This document shows positions 10,801 through 19,730 of a stretch of DNA of 21,149 nucleotides, piece by piece. The stretch comes from Purshia tridentata (Eukaryota; Streptophyta; Magnoliopsida; Rosales; Rosaceae), in NCBI GenBank assembly GCA_003254885.1, contig QANT01003749.1:1-21149 (forward strand), read 5' to 3'. Within the stretch, counting starts at the first letter, position 1. The number at the start of each line of letters is the position of its first letter. A program made the position numbers and the translations under genes. Below the pieces are notes generated by a model. That model was not told where the DNA came from and did no database searches. It saw only the letters and a program-made list of their open reading frames with translations.

Positions 10801-11357
10801 TTTCTCTCTATAAGAAACACAGTAAACCCCACAACCCAACCAGAGACTAAGCGCCCACAAAACAAGACCATCACCATTAGACACCATTTCCATATCTCCA
10901 AACCCCATTTCACCTTCGCTTTGAGGTGTTCTAGGGTGAGGGAGCATACCAAGCAAGTCATTATTATGAGAAACAAACTCCATTCAATCAAAGCTCTCTT
11001 ATTTATCTTTGTTTTCTTTCTCTTTCGGTACTTTTCTCGGTCTTCTGCGTAGTAGTCTTCTTCGTTCTCGTACCATTCTTCGTCGTCGTCTTCATCCGTG
11101 GACGAGTTGTCATCGCAAGGGTTTAAGGGTTGGAGTTCTTGGGATTCAGGGATGGTTCCTGGTGATGGCAAAGGGTACTTAATCTCCTCGAACCGTGACC
11201 GAGGCTTGGAGAAGTTTAGGCGTTTAAGAGTTTTGGTTCTTGATGGGGAACGTGGGATTGGATTGTTAGGGTCTGATTGGGGTGACTGTTTGAGTTTAGA
11301 GTTTGGTTCGTCTATGGTGACTACCACATGTTCTGTGTTGCTCTTCTGGACCTCCAT
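4571..11357 (-). CDS. MSL10: MscS-like mechanosensitive ion channel, MSL10 type (5 exons)
   Basis: Seen: five minus-strand exons, 11357-10156, 7153-7030, 6310-6017, 5706-5504 and 4811-4571, join through GT-AG introns into 687 codons plus TAA. The N-terminal ~120 residues are hydrophilic and acidic, with a DEDDDEEWYENEEDYY stretch. Hydrophobic segments lie near residues 122-143, 156-184, 205-222, 233-260, 470-492 and 495-525. Family signatures include FFDRMKESVFHHY, LNDTKTAVQQL, HPFDVGDRC, YPNSVLLTKPI and RSPDM. Known for the family: class III plant MSL proteins are tension-gated, weakly anion-preferring plasma-membrane channels; Arabidopsis MSL10 acts in swelling, wounding and cell-death signalling, controlled by its phosphorylated N-terminus. 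Length is slightly below Arabidopsis MSL10 (about 734). Odd points: Gln at residue 509 where the family has Gly, FRRSPDM where FYRSPDM is usual, and a 3.0-kb first intron. The start is chosen because it is the first ATG after the TATA box, in GCATGG context. An AATAAA lies ~325 nt past the stop (4247-4242). The family is secure; exact orthology to MSL10 rather than a close paralogue is inferred. Confidence 0.93.
4948..5072. mobile_element. Fold-back MITE in intron 4 of the channel gene
   Basis: The left arm from CACTCAATGTGTGCCA at 4948 is mirrored by TGGCATGCATTGAGTG ending at 5072. Imperfect pairing continues inward (ATTATAATTAAT with ATTAATATTATA), so nearly all of the 125 bp can fold. The size and AT-rich arms fit a small MITE. 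The target duplication is not resolved. Confidence 0.5.
5504..5706 (-). CDS. MSL10: MSL10-type channel, exon 4 (MscS beta domain)
   Basis: This exon encodes residues 541-607 plus two bases of Ser608. It starts MIVEEMNILSTVFLRYDN and carries YPNSVLLTKPISNF and RSPDM, the MscS beta-domain core. The acceptor is TGTGCAG|ATGATT and the donor CAATC|GTAAGC. Known: this domain forms the cytoplasmic vestibule below the pore. Confidence 0.9.
6017..6310 (-). CDS. MSL10: MSL10-type channel, exon 3 (pore helix and start of the MscS domain)
   Basis: This exon encodes residues 443-540. It begins with VRAYIERKALAHSLNDTK, then membrane helix 5, then pore-lining helix 6, and ends with HPFDVGDRCVVDGVQ, the entry to the MscS beta domain. 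The acceptor is GGTTAG|GTACGT and the donor CAG|GTCAGA, both phase 0. Residue 509 is Gln (CAA) in FMFQNMCK, where Arabidopsis MSL10 has Gly556 in FIFGNMCK. Confidence 0.9.
7030..7153 (-). CDS. MSL10: MSL10-type channel, exon 2
   Basis: This exon encodes residues 402-442, YIEEEDLLRFL to FRNWV, the short cytoplasmic segment before helix 5. The acceptor TACAG|ATATAT supplies the last base of Lys401. The donor GTG|GTAAGC leaves phase 0. The segment lines up with the family motif KYI.LEDL.RFL and the KNWVV element. Confidence 0.88.
7293..7622. repeat. Diverged direct duplication in channel intron 1
   Basis: Copies at about 7293-7412 and 7494-7622 share, in order, GATnnTATATATGTG, TnTGTCACA, AAGTGnACATTT, TTCTCT, a GGTGTA/AGTGTA element, CCAnCATA, TTATTTACGA and TAGATCTTATA. 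The order is kept but many bases differ, so it is old. It could be a worn-out pair of terminal repeats; no primer-binding site is visible between them. Confidence 0.5.
9535..9894 (-). mobile_element. Complete TRIM (miniature LTR retroelement) in channel intron 1
   Basis: Two direct repeats, 9535-9655 (121 bp) and 9777-9894 (118 bp), flank a 121-bp core. Read on the minus strand each starts TGTGAGAATGTGG and ends TTTCTTCA, so the LTRs are bounded by TG..CA. The element is flanked by a perfect 5-bp target duplication AAATC (9530-9534 and 9895-9899). Directly after the 5' LTR, TGATATCAAAAC (9776-9765) matches the initiator-tRNA-Met primer site TGGTATCAGAGC at 9 of 12 bases, and all three changes are G to A. 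There is no coding capacity. The LTRs differ by roughly one base in seven or eight, so the insertion is old. Confidence 0.88.
9765..9776 (-). other. Primer-binding site of the TRIM
   Basis: Minus-strand TGATATCAAAAC abuts the 5' LTR with no gap. It is complementary, apart from three transitions, to the 3' end of plant initiator tRNA-Met. Confidence 0.75.
10156..11357 (-). CDS. MSL10: MSL10-type channel, exon 1
   Basis: This exon encodes residues 1-400 plus two bases of Lys401: the soluble acidic N-terminus, four predicted membrane helices, and the long cytoplasmic loop with a run of basic and serine residues (SRSKQDGSRRIDMEKLRRLS). The donor is CCAA|GTAAGT on the minus strand. Reading through would hit TAA at once, which confirms the exon end. 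The N-terminal third has many Ser/Thr-Pro sites, matching the phosphoregulated N-terminus known for Arabidopsis MSL10. Confidence 0.93.
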
Positions 11358-11428
11358 GCCTTACTTCAAAGAACTCAGAGCCCAGAACCAACCAAAATAA
11401 GAGGAAGAGAGAGATGGAATGGGGTTTC

Positions 11429-11434
11429 TATATA
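11429..11434 (-). promoter_or_regulatory. TATA box of the MSL10-type gene
   Basis: On the minus strand, TATATA followed by GAAACCCC lies 72-77 bases before the ATG. A CT-rich patch typical of plant core promoters (about 11418-11401) sits between it and the start codon. There is no ATG between the TATA box and the start codon, so no upstream ORF is expected. A start site near 11400 is inferred, giving a leader of about 40 nt. Confidence 0.55.
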
Positions 11435-11459
11435 TTGAATTTCTAAAAGAGCAGCATTA

Positions 11460-13050
11460 AGAATCGCCAGATCATCTAATCCATCTTTCCGGGTGTTGTT
11501 AAAACTACTATGTGATTGACTTTAATATATACGGAACCCAAATGCGAAGAACAAAGTGAACTCAAAATGACATGGTTTTCAACTTTAGCACCAAACATTA
11601 AAAAATTCAAAATCAGAAGTACGTGGATCCTTTTCCCTTCACTCTGTCCATTAAACCTAATAAAAATTCTAGAATCGACTCCAAGATCGAAATTCTCACG
11701 TTTTTATTATGGACCATTATTTTGCTTCGCTGTACATTGGAATCATTTTAATTGATAGTGCTGTTGGCTTTATACTCTTCTTACCATATGTAATTTGCTT
11801 TTTAATGGGACCCCTTTTTAAACTAATAAAGATTAAGAAAGCTAACAGCATTGATTATGAATCAAAATGATGGGATTGTAAAAGGAAGCACAATATAAAC
11901 CAACAATCAAGGCGCAACTTATTTTTGGTGGGAAAATTTTTTTGCAGGTTTCATACATTATCACCCAATTGGTTGAGGACAAAAATTCTTCCCTACACAC
12001 TCTTATAATAGAAAAAATAATACATTATAAGTTTGTTACAACTTTTTTAAAAAAAAATTCTCACATTATCATATGTACAATCGTATCCTACCATTTTTTT
12101 TTTATAGTCTAGGCATGTGAAAACATCGAAGCAATCTCATCCTATTTTCAGGACTATGGGCCCACCTAGTTCAATGTAGCAGGACAGGGGTCATACATTG
12201 GCCCAGTCCAAACGCAACTCATGTCATTGAAATCATGTACAAGCTACAGTACTTTGTGTTATGCCTTTTGTTTTATATTTATAAAATTTATTCATTCTCT
12301 TAAACAAATTAGGAAAATATTTAGTTCAAGTGGATAAACAAGGTGTGAGAACTTAGGTTCTAATTATATATGAATTTGTAACTCGTACAAGATTGGAAAA
12401 AATCGAACTCTAAATGTAGCTTAATCTTGAATTATCCCACCCACACTCACCATTTGGGCCAACTCCAAAGGTTTTAATGCCAATATATATATTTTAGTTA
12501 TTACGGTCTTTCTAGATGCACAGAAGAAACAATTAAATTCTCTAGTTATTTGGATTTTGATCTTGGAATCTTGTGGCCCATGTGTTGTTCTCGCATACCA
12601 TATGCACCATACCACCGCATTAGAGAAGCACCCCTAATTATTTATATGTCAATCATATTGTACAGCTTCAGCATAATCAAACGCTTAAGCACTACTTTAT
12701 GGTCATCACAATCTTTCATTTATAGTTTTGTATATAACTTAGAGATGAACCATGGCAATAGCAATATGGTTTGTAAAGAACTGTTACAAGGTACGCTACA
12801 TGCTAACACCAAGAATGTAAAAGAAAGTTACAGCCTATTTAGAATCATAAACCATAGTCCATTTATTTGGTAGAACTCCTATAAAAACCTTCAATTGAAT
12901 AATTCAAAATCATATTGAAATTGATCTTATTAATTAAAATTACAATTTACAGTACATACGCGTACATATCCCGAATACACAAAGTATATACACGAAACAT
13001 GAACATGTACAACACTGCAATATCCAGCATCTAATTAAGACTTCAATTAA
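11460..13050. other. Upstream region of the channel gene; no gene seen
   Basis: AT-rich non-coding sequence. The longest open frames have low-complexity or compositionally random translations. A possible SINE remnant at 12322 is the only structured item noted. Confidence 0.5.
12322..12425 (+). mobile_element. Possible tRNA-derived SINE remnant
   Basis: TAGTTCAAGTGG (12322-12333) fits a pol III A box at every defined position. GGTTCTAATTA (12356-12366) resembles a B box, about 34 bases downstream. The rest of a SINE body and tail cannot be seen, so this may be chance. Confidence 0.25.
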
Positions 13051-13245
13051 CAAGTACACTATCTAAAAAGTCCCTTCATCACAAGTAATCCATTTGTCAC
13101 TAGCTTCATTGTTGCAAAGAGGTAAGCCATTTGGCATGCATGCATCTCCAAATACTAAAAATCATAGTCTGAAAGATGAAAGAGTAGTGAAAAGAGGTGA
13201 TAAAGAGAACCATACAGAAATGATCAGTAGCACTCTTCCACAGAA

Positions 13246-13364
13246 TCATGATTCCTCATCGCCGTCGTTGTAGCCTGTAGGTCTTTGGGTGAGTGAAGAC
13301 AGAGAATGCCGCGTACCACTACCTAAAAGGCTAAACCTCACCACTTCATTTTTTTTTATTTATA
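13246..13364 (-). other. Coding-like islet with upstream TATA motif, unassigned
   Basis: Minus-strand TATAAATA at 13364-13357 is followed by a relatively GC-rich block. One frame is open for 37 codons to a TGA at 13248-13246 and ends RHSLSSLTQRPTGYNDGDEES, with varied residues and GC-rich third positions. It has no ATG. Further down the same strand a second frame (about 13160-13070) ends in CNNEASDKWITCDEGTF. They could be exons of a small gene, or pieces of a decayed one. No family is recognised. Confidence 0.22.
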
Positions 13365-13399
13365 CAACCCTATTATTACTTATTTTTAACTTTGCAGTT

Positions 13400-15000
13400 T
13401 GTGCTTGTTATGGGATTATGGGCTGCTGAGGTCTATTTGGGGCTCCTAATATTGGGATTAAGACTACCATATTGAGCTAATAATCATATATGGGATATCT
13501 TATGATCTGCTTGGGCCATATAAAATTCAAAGTTAGCCTAAAAAATTCCAAGTTTATGTTAGTTCCTCTTTACTAGATAGATTTGTAGCCTATTAAAATC
13601 TGTAAACGAAGAATTCACATAAATGAAATAAGGGGCTGCAAGCTAGAGGCAGCCCAAATCCACAAAGAAACCAAAACACTTGCAGTTCCAATAATGAGAA
13701 ATTAATAAGAAGCACCCGCACAAGGACAAAGAGCTTTTTTTTTTTTTTGGGGCCAACAAGGACAAAGAGCTTAACTAAACAGCGGGGACGACAATATTAT
13801 ATTCCTGAAAAACCAACCAACTAGTAGAAGAATGCTTAAGTTTCAAATAAACTAAGTCATGCATATAATAATTTTATTGCTAAAAATGTTTTTAGATTAG
13901 TAAAAGCGTTTTTTATAACATTTGGTAAAAATAAATAAAAATATTTATGGGTTATAATTTATAAAAGCGTTTTAAAATGTTTGTTTGAGAAGCACTTCTA
14001 AGTGCTTTTCTGTGAATCACTTAAAAATTTTTTGAAATTATATTTTACTTTTTAACATAAGTATTATTAAGTCAAAACGCTTTCAAGAAGCAGTGTCAAA
14101 CAGGTTAGCATAAGCGCTCCTTCCTAAAAATATATAAATATGTTTAGGGTTCAATTTCAATATACTTAAATTATTCATCATTTTCATTTAAAAGAAAATG
14201 AAAGTAGGCCAACTTCAAATAAACTTCCGCATATCAGTCGTTTTGTCCTTTGGGGTCATATATATGTTTTTACTAAGAAAAAGTCTTATTTTCTAAATCA
14301 TTAAAAGGCTGAAAAGGCTAAGTTGATCGATAATTTAATAAAGAATATAAAATATAAAAATAAAGGAGTGCCCGATGTACAAAATGGGAGCGCAAAATGG
14401 TATCCTATTATATTCATTTAGAAATTGTGTTTTTCTTTGTCTTTCTTTTTTCTTCCTTAGCACAGCTTTAGCAGTTAGCTAGCAGTCAAACTAGCAATTG
14501 TTTTTTCTGTCCCCACAAAACCGACTGGAACCAAAAATAATTAAGGAATCTTAATTTTAAATTAATCACAGAAGAAGAAAAGAATGAGAAGAAGATGGAA
14601 ATGAAAGTCAAACACATATCAGTAAGCCAATTTAATAAAAACAATAGAGTGATATTATCCCACCCATTTGTCTTATTTCTCCACCTTTAAAACAAAAAAA
14701 TTTTTTTTATAAAATTATTAAAAAGGACATACAGATACAAAGAAGAAAAAAGAAGAAGATCTAATTGGCTGCTATGGCTACCTAGTGCCCAACTTAATTG
14801 CAGCATGTGGGGTGCTCGACATCAATCTCACCAATGGAAAAATTATAAGAATCAAACTGAGCTCATAGATAAACTAGAACCCCTACACAGATTGCCTACC
14901 AACTTTAAAAAAAAAAAATTTATCTATAGAACTTAATTATCGAATTAACGTTATCTAATATTGAAGCATTTTGTACAGTAGTATTTTATATATATATATA
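13400..15000. other. AT-rich spacer, no gene seen
   Basis: Nothing coding is supported. It contains a degenerate hAT-like segment (13830-14115) and ends in a TA microsatellite. Confidence 0.45.
13830..14115. mobile_element. Degenerate hAT-like MITE segment
   Basis: Text such as AAAAGCGTTTT (twice), GAAGCACTTCTAAGTGCTTT (a dyad of AAGCACTT and AAGTGCTT around 13990-14009) and GAAGCAGTGTCAAACAGG is typical of dispersed plant hAT-derived repeats. The ends are not clear and no target duplication was found. Confidence 0.33.
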
Positions 15001-15005
15001 TATAT

Positions 15006-15616
15006 GGAAAATGATTTTGGGCCTTAAAATGAGGTGCCTCAAAATTGTCTCAATGAAGTTGAATTTTCATTTCATAATTGTGATTATCCACTTCATATTT
15101 TAATTGTCACATCAGTATTTTTAATGATATAACTATCCTTTTTATTAAAACATCATTTAGTTGTGGGTTTTCATTTGCTCTTTGTAGTGCCATGTAACTC
15201 CATGCTTTCTTCTCCTCTTGATCTTTAAAGATTCTTTTTATGTACTGGGTCTTTAAAAAAATATAGAAAAACTAAAAAACCATACAGAAAAAGGGTAATT
15301 TAATATAAAATTTAATTAAAAGGGTAATTTAATATTTGTTAATCTTATTGTTTGTTATTTAATATAAAATTTAATTAAAATGATAAATATGTCCTTAAAA
15401 ATTCTGATGTGCCAATTAATTATGACGTAACTTTAAATTAATAAAACAAAATTACGACATAGAAATTCTATATCACTGAGACCATTTTGAGGCACTTGAT
15501 TTTAAGGGCCCCTAGCACTCCCCATATATAAATTAATAAAACAAAATTACGACATAGAAATTCTATGTCACTGAGACCATTTTGAGGCACTTGATTTTAA
15601 GGGCCTCTAGCACTCC

Positions 15617-15618
<2 letters not shown>
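15006..15618. mobile_element. MITE copy A, right end tandemly duplicated
   Basis: The left end GGAAAATGATTTTGGGCC (15006) and right end ...TTTTGAGGCACTTGATTTTA...CTCCCC (to 15523) form an imperfect terminal inverted repeat, GGCC..AAAAT..GTGCCTCAAAAT, the same as in copy B at 20615-21063. A second right end follows to 15618. The element sits in a TA microsatellite, and 8 bases (ATATATAT) match on both flanks, which is not informative in such sequence. It has no ORF. Confidence 0.75.

Positions 15619-15624
<6 letters not shown>
15435..15624. repeat. 95-bp tandem duplication of the MITE right end
   Basis: The unit from AAATTAATAAAACAAAATTA at 15435 recurs at 15530, nearly identical through the terminal CTCCCCATATATA. 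Only a few bases differ, so the duplication is much younger than the divergence between MITE copies A and B. Confidence 0.85.

Positions 15625-15646
<22 letters not shown>
15619..15646. repeat. TA microsatellite
   Basis: A run of about 14 alternating AT dinucleotides directly follows the duplicated MITE end. A second run at about 14988-15005 abuts its left end. Confidence 0.85.
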
Positions 15647-15649
<3 letters not shown>

Positions 15650-16230
15650 CATTTGTTAAGGGCCCAACCTGGTTTGGCTAGGATAAATATCTATCTATAA
15701 AAATGTGTTTTTGTAATTAATGTATTCGGTTCACAAAATTCTACATGATATAATCGTATAGGCTATCCACGTGTCAAGGCAAATGATCACATATACTCTC
15801 ATGTTACTTTAAAAAATATTGTCAATATATTTTGCTTAAATAAAAGCACATGTGAGGAAAATATCTATCTACTATTCATTTGCTAGAAATCATTTTACGA
15901 GTGAACAAGACTGATCTCTCAAAGTAAAATTAACTACATGATCAGCACATCGTTCTGTACGTCTCATATAGTCGAAAAACGAGTACGTATTGTTAAGTAA
16001 GCTTTTGATGTATTTTGTGTCATCTAAGAAATTCATGATTCTAATATATGTCTTGTGATTTGGAATATTACTGGCACAAAATCAAGGTCGTTGTATTTTA
16101 GGAGAAGATGCCGATTTTATTATAGCATAGTGGGAACATAAATAGTAATAAAGCCACAAAGATTTTTCTAAACTATTATTCACAATTTTAATTGAATTTA
16201 TTTTGCTTTACACAATTAATAAGCATAAAT
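15650..16230. other. AT-rich spacer, nothing recognised
   Basis: No ORF, RNA gene or clear repeat is seen in this stretch. Confidence 0.5.
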
Positions 16231-16248
16231 TTCTAACTATTAAATAAA

Positions 16249-17035
16249 AGGTTAATTGACTTTAAATACCAAATTTCAATAACTTTTTAGTTTAGATTTC
16301 AAAATTTAATAACATTTTAGATTAGGTACTAGTTGAAAAGTCAAACATAATAATATAGTAAAGGGCACTATAATTTACAAATATTAAATCACATACCACT
16401 ACAATAATATATATATATAAATATATATATTACATTCATGTTATTACATTAATTTATACTATATTGTATTAAAACTAAAAAAAATCAATCCAATCACATC
16501 TTAACTGTGACTGTCTTACAATTTAGTTGTAATTGTCTGGGTAAGTTGAAAAAGACAACTCTTAGCACTATAATAAGTATTATTTTGAGTAAAAGTATTG
16601 TTTTAACCTCTATTTATACTATATTGTAGTACAATTTCTCTTAAAAAAAATTTCAATTCAGTCACAACCTAACTGTGAATGTATCACAATTTAGCTGTGA
16701 CTGTCATTCAATCACAACTGAATTTGAAGTTGAGTGTCGTACAGTTACAACTAAAACTGAAGTCGAGACTATATTAGCTAATTTTCAAGTTAATGTAAAA
16801 GTATCAAAGACAATTTTATTAAAACTTTATAAATTTTATCTAAAACCCATCATATGTGGGCCAAAGGACAATAGAAGGGCAAATTTGTCAAACAAATAAA
16901 GCCCAAAACAAATGGGCTGTAAATTTGTGACCTATTCTACAAATCAAGTTCATTAGTTAGTAGCCAAATCTAAAAATTATGAGCAAAATTGATTTTCTAA
17001 AAAAGTATTAAAACTTGGTATTTAATCCTAAATTT
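16249..17035. mobile_element. Inverted-repeat element of ~0.79 kb (possibly Mutator-like, non-autonomous)
   Basis: TTTAAATACCAAATTTCAAT near 16261 is mirrored by a reverse-complement stretch reading ATTAAATACCAAGTTTTAAT near 17003-17022. Pairing runs on through ACTTTTTAG. Both sides are flanked by the 12-mer CTATTAAATAAA (16237-16248 and 17036-17047), longer than the usual 9-10 bp but in AT-rich sequence. Inside, a ~95-bp block around TTTATACTATATTGTA and AACTGTGA is present twice (about 16452-16550 and 16612-16710). No transposase is present. Confidence 0.55.
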
Positions 17036-17179
17036 CTATTAAATAAATACAGCAAGAGATAATTATCATTATTCCCATTTTAGACTTTCTTTTCCCTCTA
17101 AAATCTACTTTTTTTGGGGGTGCTTTAGCCGGTTCATTTGCTTTGTTTCTGGCCCAGATTTTAGTTCACCTGGTCCACA

Positions 17180-17430
17180 TTACAAACCTGGAAGCTTCTT
17201 TTTTTTCTATAATGTCAATTTTGCCCATTTTGCATTTCTGGCTCACTCTGTTTTCTCTCTCTCTCATTTCTCTTGTGTTGCTGATCTCTCTCTTTCCTTC
17301 TCTCTTTCTCTACCAGATCGATCTCTCACCAGTCACTCTTGCAAATTTCTTTATTTCTCCAGTACTAGATCTGTTTGATGGATCTCAATTTGAAATTTTT
17401 GTTTGGAGAAGATATGCTTTGAAATCTAAG
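17180..17430 (+). promoter_or_regulatory. Orphan CT-rich leader with 5' splice donor
   Basis: CT-rich sequence (about 17250-17330, many CTCTCT runs) is followed by a purine/pyrimidine-balanced stretch ending GAAATCTAAG|GTTTGTTTAT. This is the usual look of a plant 5' UTR first exon and its leader intron. A short ATGGATCTCAATTTG frame stops after 14 codons. The natural partner would be the receptor-kinase relic downstream on the same strand, but this link is inference. Confidence 0.35.
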
Positions 17431-17755
17431 GTTTGTTTATACATTTTTATTGATTTATTATTTTACCTTAGTATCTTTTGATGGGTTTATTGTGATTTGC
17501 TTATTTTATTTCAAAATTGTTTGTGAATTTCAATTGTATGTAGTTCAAAATCTGAATTTTTTGAAATTTACATATCACTCCGCCGCAATCAAACTGTTTC
17601 CACAAAACAGAATGTACAGGATTTTTAGATAGAGTCTGGTGAATTTTGAGAGATCTAAAGTTTCTTAGATGAGTTGTGAGAAACGAGAGGCAGTGACCTG
17701 GGAAACTTGATATAATTAAGGGAATGACGGTGGGCATGGAATGATGAAACCATAA

Positions 17756-18854
17756 GGCCATGTTTGTTTGGCCGTAATCAATGTTTGGAATGGGAATTGA
17801 TTTCCAATTCATGAAAAATAGTTGTTTGGTTGAGTTTGGAAAGGAAATAAACTAAGTAATTGACTTGCATTGACCGGAAACTAATTACATGTAAGAGGTG
17901 GAATAGAAATACCAGGAGGGGGTGGTATTTCTATTCCGTTGGTTTGCTTGTAAAGTAAAATTATAGTAAATACCCTTATCTTATTTGGCTGTTAAAAAAT
18001 TAGAAAATAAAATAAATTCAATCCTCCACCGGTCCAGTCCTCCATCGTCTCCCTTTCCTCTCAGCCATGGCAGATCTGCCACAAACGTCATATGAATTCT
18101 CTATCCCTCTTCCTGATGACCATAGCATAGGACAGCAATTAAGCTCTGCCCTAGATCACTATAAATACCTATATGCAGATTTTGGGGGGGAGAGAGAGAT
18201 CTATATCAAAGGATGCATTGAAAACACATCTGTTATAACTCGATATGAGGTTTGAGTGGGCCTTGTAGATTGTGCCTTGTCTAGGTCAGGAAAGAGAAAG
18301 AGTTAAGCTTTTATCACATTGGTGATTTTTTTTTTTTTTCATTCATTCTGAATCTCATTGATGAGTTTGAGTTCTTCCATTTTTAGGGCCTTCTTCTTCC
18401 CTTTTGATTTCATGAAAATTTTACTAGAAAATGATTATCTGTCTTTTATTTTGTCTAGCTCTATAGCCTCTATTAACAAAATTGCCAAACAAACATTTTC
18501 TGGTAAAATCTTATTTTCTTGAATGAGAAAATGATGAGAAATGCATAAAAAATAAGAAGTGGTTGAGAAAAATGATTATTCTTCAGATCTTCTAAAGGAC
18601 GAACAGTCCCTGGACTGATTCATATTAAATGACATATTAATTTAAGGGTAAAATTGAGAAAGAGGTAAAAAATTTCAATTCATTCCAATTGTTATCAAAT
18701 GCAAATGGAAATAGTAAACCAGTTATTCAGTTTCCATTCCAAGTTCGTTCCAAAATTTAGAATGGAATGTTCAAAGCAATTACATTCCAAATAGTTAAGC
18801 AATGTAATTCAATTCTTATTCCCATCCTAGTATTCTTGTCAAACAAACATAGCC
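17756..18854. mobile_element. PIF/Harbinger-type non-autonomous element, 1.1 kb
   Basis: The left terminus GGCCATGTTTGTTTGGC and the right terminus, reverse-complemented GGCTATGTTTGTTTGAC, form a terminal inverted repeat. Both ends are flanked by TAA (17753-17755, 18855-18857), the 3-bp TWA target duplication typical of PIF/Harbinger. Subterminal regions are rich in short GGAAT/ATTCC motifs on opposite strands. Inside, a 62-codon frame (18067-18255, MADLPQTSYEFSIPLPDD...) resembles no transposase I know. A hAT origin is the main alternative. Confidence 0.65.
17900..17937. repeat. Perfect 15-bp hairpin inside the PIF-type element
   Basis: GGAATAGAAATACCA (17900-17914) and TGGTATTTCTATTCC (17923-17937) pair perfectly around an 8-base purine-rich loop. 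Confidence 0.85.
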
Positions 18855-18859
18855 TAAGT

Positions 18860-19147
18860 GTTGGAAATATCTACTTTTTGGAAAAACACGCTGGTGGATT
18901 TTATGAAAAGCATGAGTCTGGATGTTTGTTTGGAGGAGCACCACCCAGTTTGGATGTTGTGTAACAATCTCAAAAGTTAGAAAAGCTAAGGCTTGTTACC
19001 CTATCCATCAAACCAGAGACCATATTTGTTTCATCTAACGAAGCTGCCTCCCTTCAACAAAAGCAAACTAGGTGGGGCTAATGATCTTAGCTGGCCTCTC
19101 CATCAACTCTTTATAAACATCAATTTCTTTTGGCATCAGGAATAATT
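18860..19147 (+). other. Sequence between the PIF-type element and the kinase relic, unassigned
   Basis: This stretch has higher GC and short coding-like frames (for example HAGGFYEKHESGCLFGGAPPSLDVV ending 18961, and SIKPETIFVSSNEAASLQQK near 19005-19065). They may be worn parts of the same pseudogene, but no family match is made. Confidence 0.25.
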
Positions 19148-19395
19148 GTAGATTTTGCTTTAATTTTGTGGGTTTCTCTTTGTTCTGTGCAAAAGAAGGA
19201 AAAGACCTAGGGCCATTCTAAGACATGGATTCCTTTCTCCATGAATAAAGGCAATGGAATATGCATTGGATTTGTTAGAGGACTTCAACAAATATCTTGC
19301 TTGATGAGAACCTCATGGCCAAGGTTGCTGATTTTTGGCTTTCAGAGACATGTTTTAAAATTGAACAAACCCATGTGAGTACAGCAGTAAAAGGA
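19148..19395 (+). pseudogene. CrRLK1L (HERK1/FERONIA-type) receptor-like kinase relic
   Basis: Pieces of one receptor kinase follow in the right order but with stops, frameshifts and deletions. First comes a hydrophobic run VDFALILWVSLCSV then QKKEKT (membrane exit). Next is GHSKTWIPFS (juxtamembrane motif of HERK1-type kinases), then ICIGFVRGL (family: EICIGxARGLHYLH), then [16 protein letters not shown] and [11 protein letters not shown]. The catalytic loop HRDVK is deleted exactly between RGL and TNILL, and the two sides are in different frames (19259 versus 19288). DFG has become DFW by one base (GGG to TGG). Similarity ends after VKG, before the APE-equivalent part. The malectin-like extracellular domain is not recognised upstream. 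It cannot encode a working kinase. Confidence 0.75.
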
Positions 19396-19399
19396 AGAG

Positions 19400-19725
19400 A
19401 GCTTGTTTTTTGACCATGTATGTTTTTTTGTGAAAGTATATCTTCATCAAACTTGTAATATATAGTCTAATTACATTATCTTGATTATATATTTCATAAG
19501 TAGAGCATATCAAGTTATGCGTCAAGTGTCTTAAATAAAGTGCCACTCATTTATGTGCCACTTATTTATTGTTTAATAAATCAGATATGTATTCATTTTG
19601 GGTGATTTTATTGTGATTTTTATGTTGTTTTAGGCTTTGAAATTTTATTTACTTTTATTTTTTTTATATTGAATGGTTGTCAGTTTAATATTTACTATCA
19701 ATTCTTGATTTAAAATTGAAAATGT
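19400..19725. other. AT-rich spacer, no gene seen
   Basis: Only a short direct repeat, GTGCCACTnATTTAT near 19540-19570, is noticed. Confidence 0.45.
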
Positions 19726-19730
19726 AAGTG

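Noticed and set aside
12550..12873. 107-codon plus-strand frame
   Set aside because: Random-looking composition in AT-rich spacer, no promoter or family signature.
17143..17481. 112-codon plus-strand frame rich in Leu, Phe and Ser
   Set aside because: It is a CT-rich leader read as protein; low complexity, and it crosses a good splice donor.
18067..18255. 62-codon frame MADLPQTSYEF...
   Set aside because: Lies within the PIF-type element, matches no transposase or other family I know, and has no supporting context; kept only as a note on that element.
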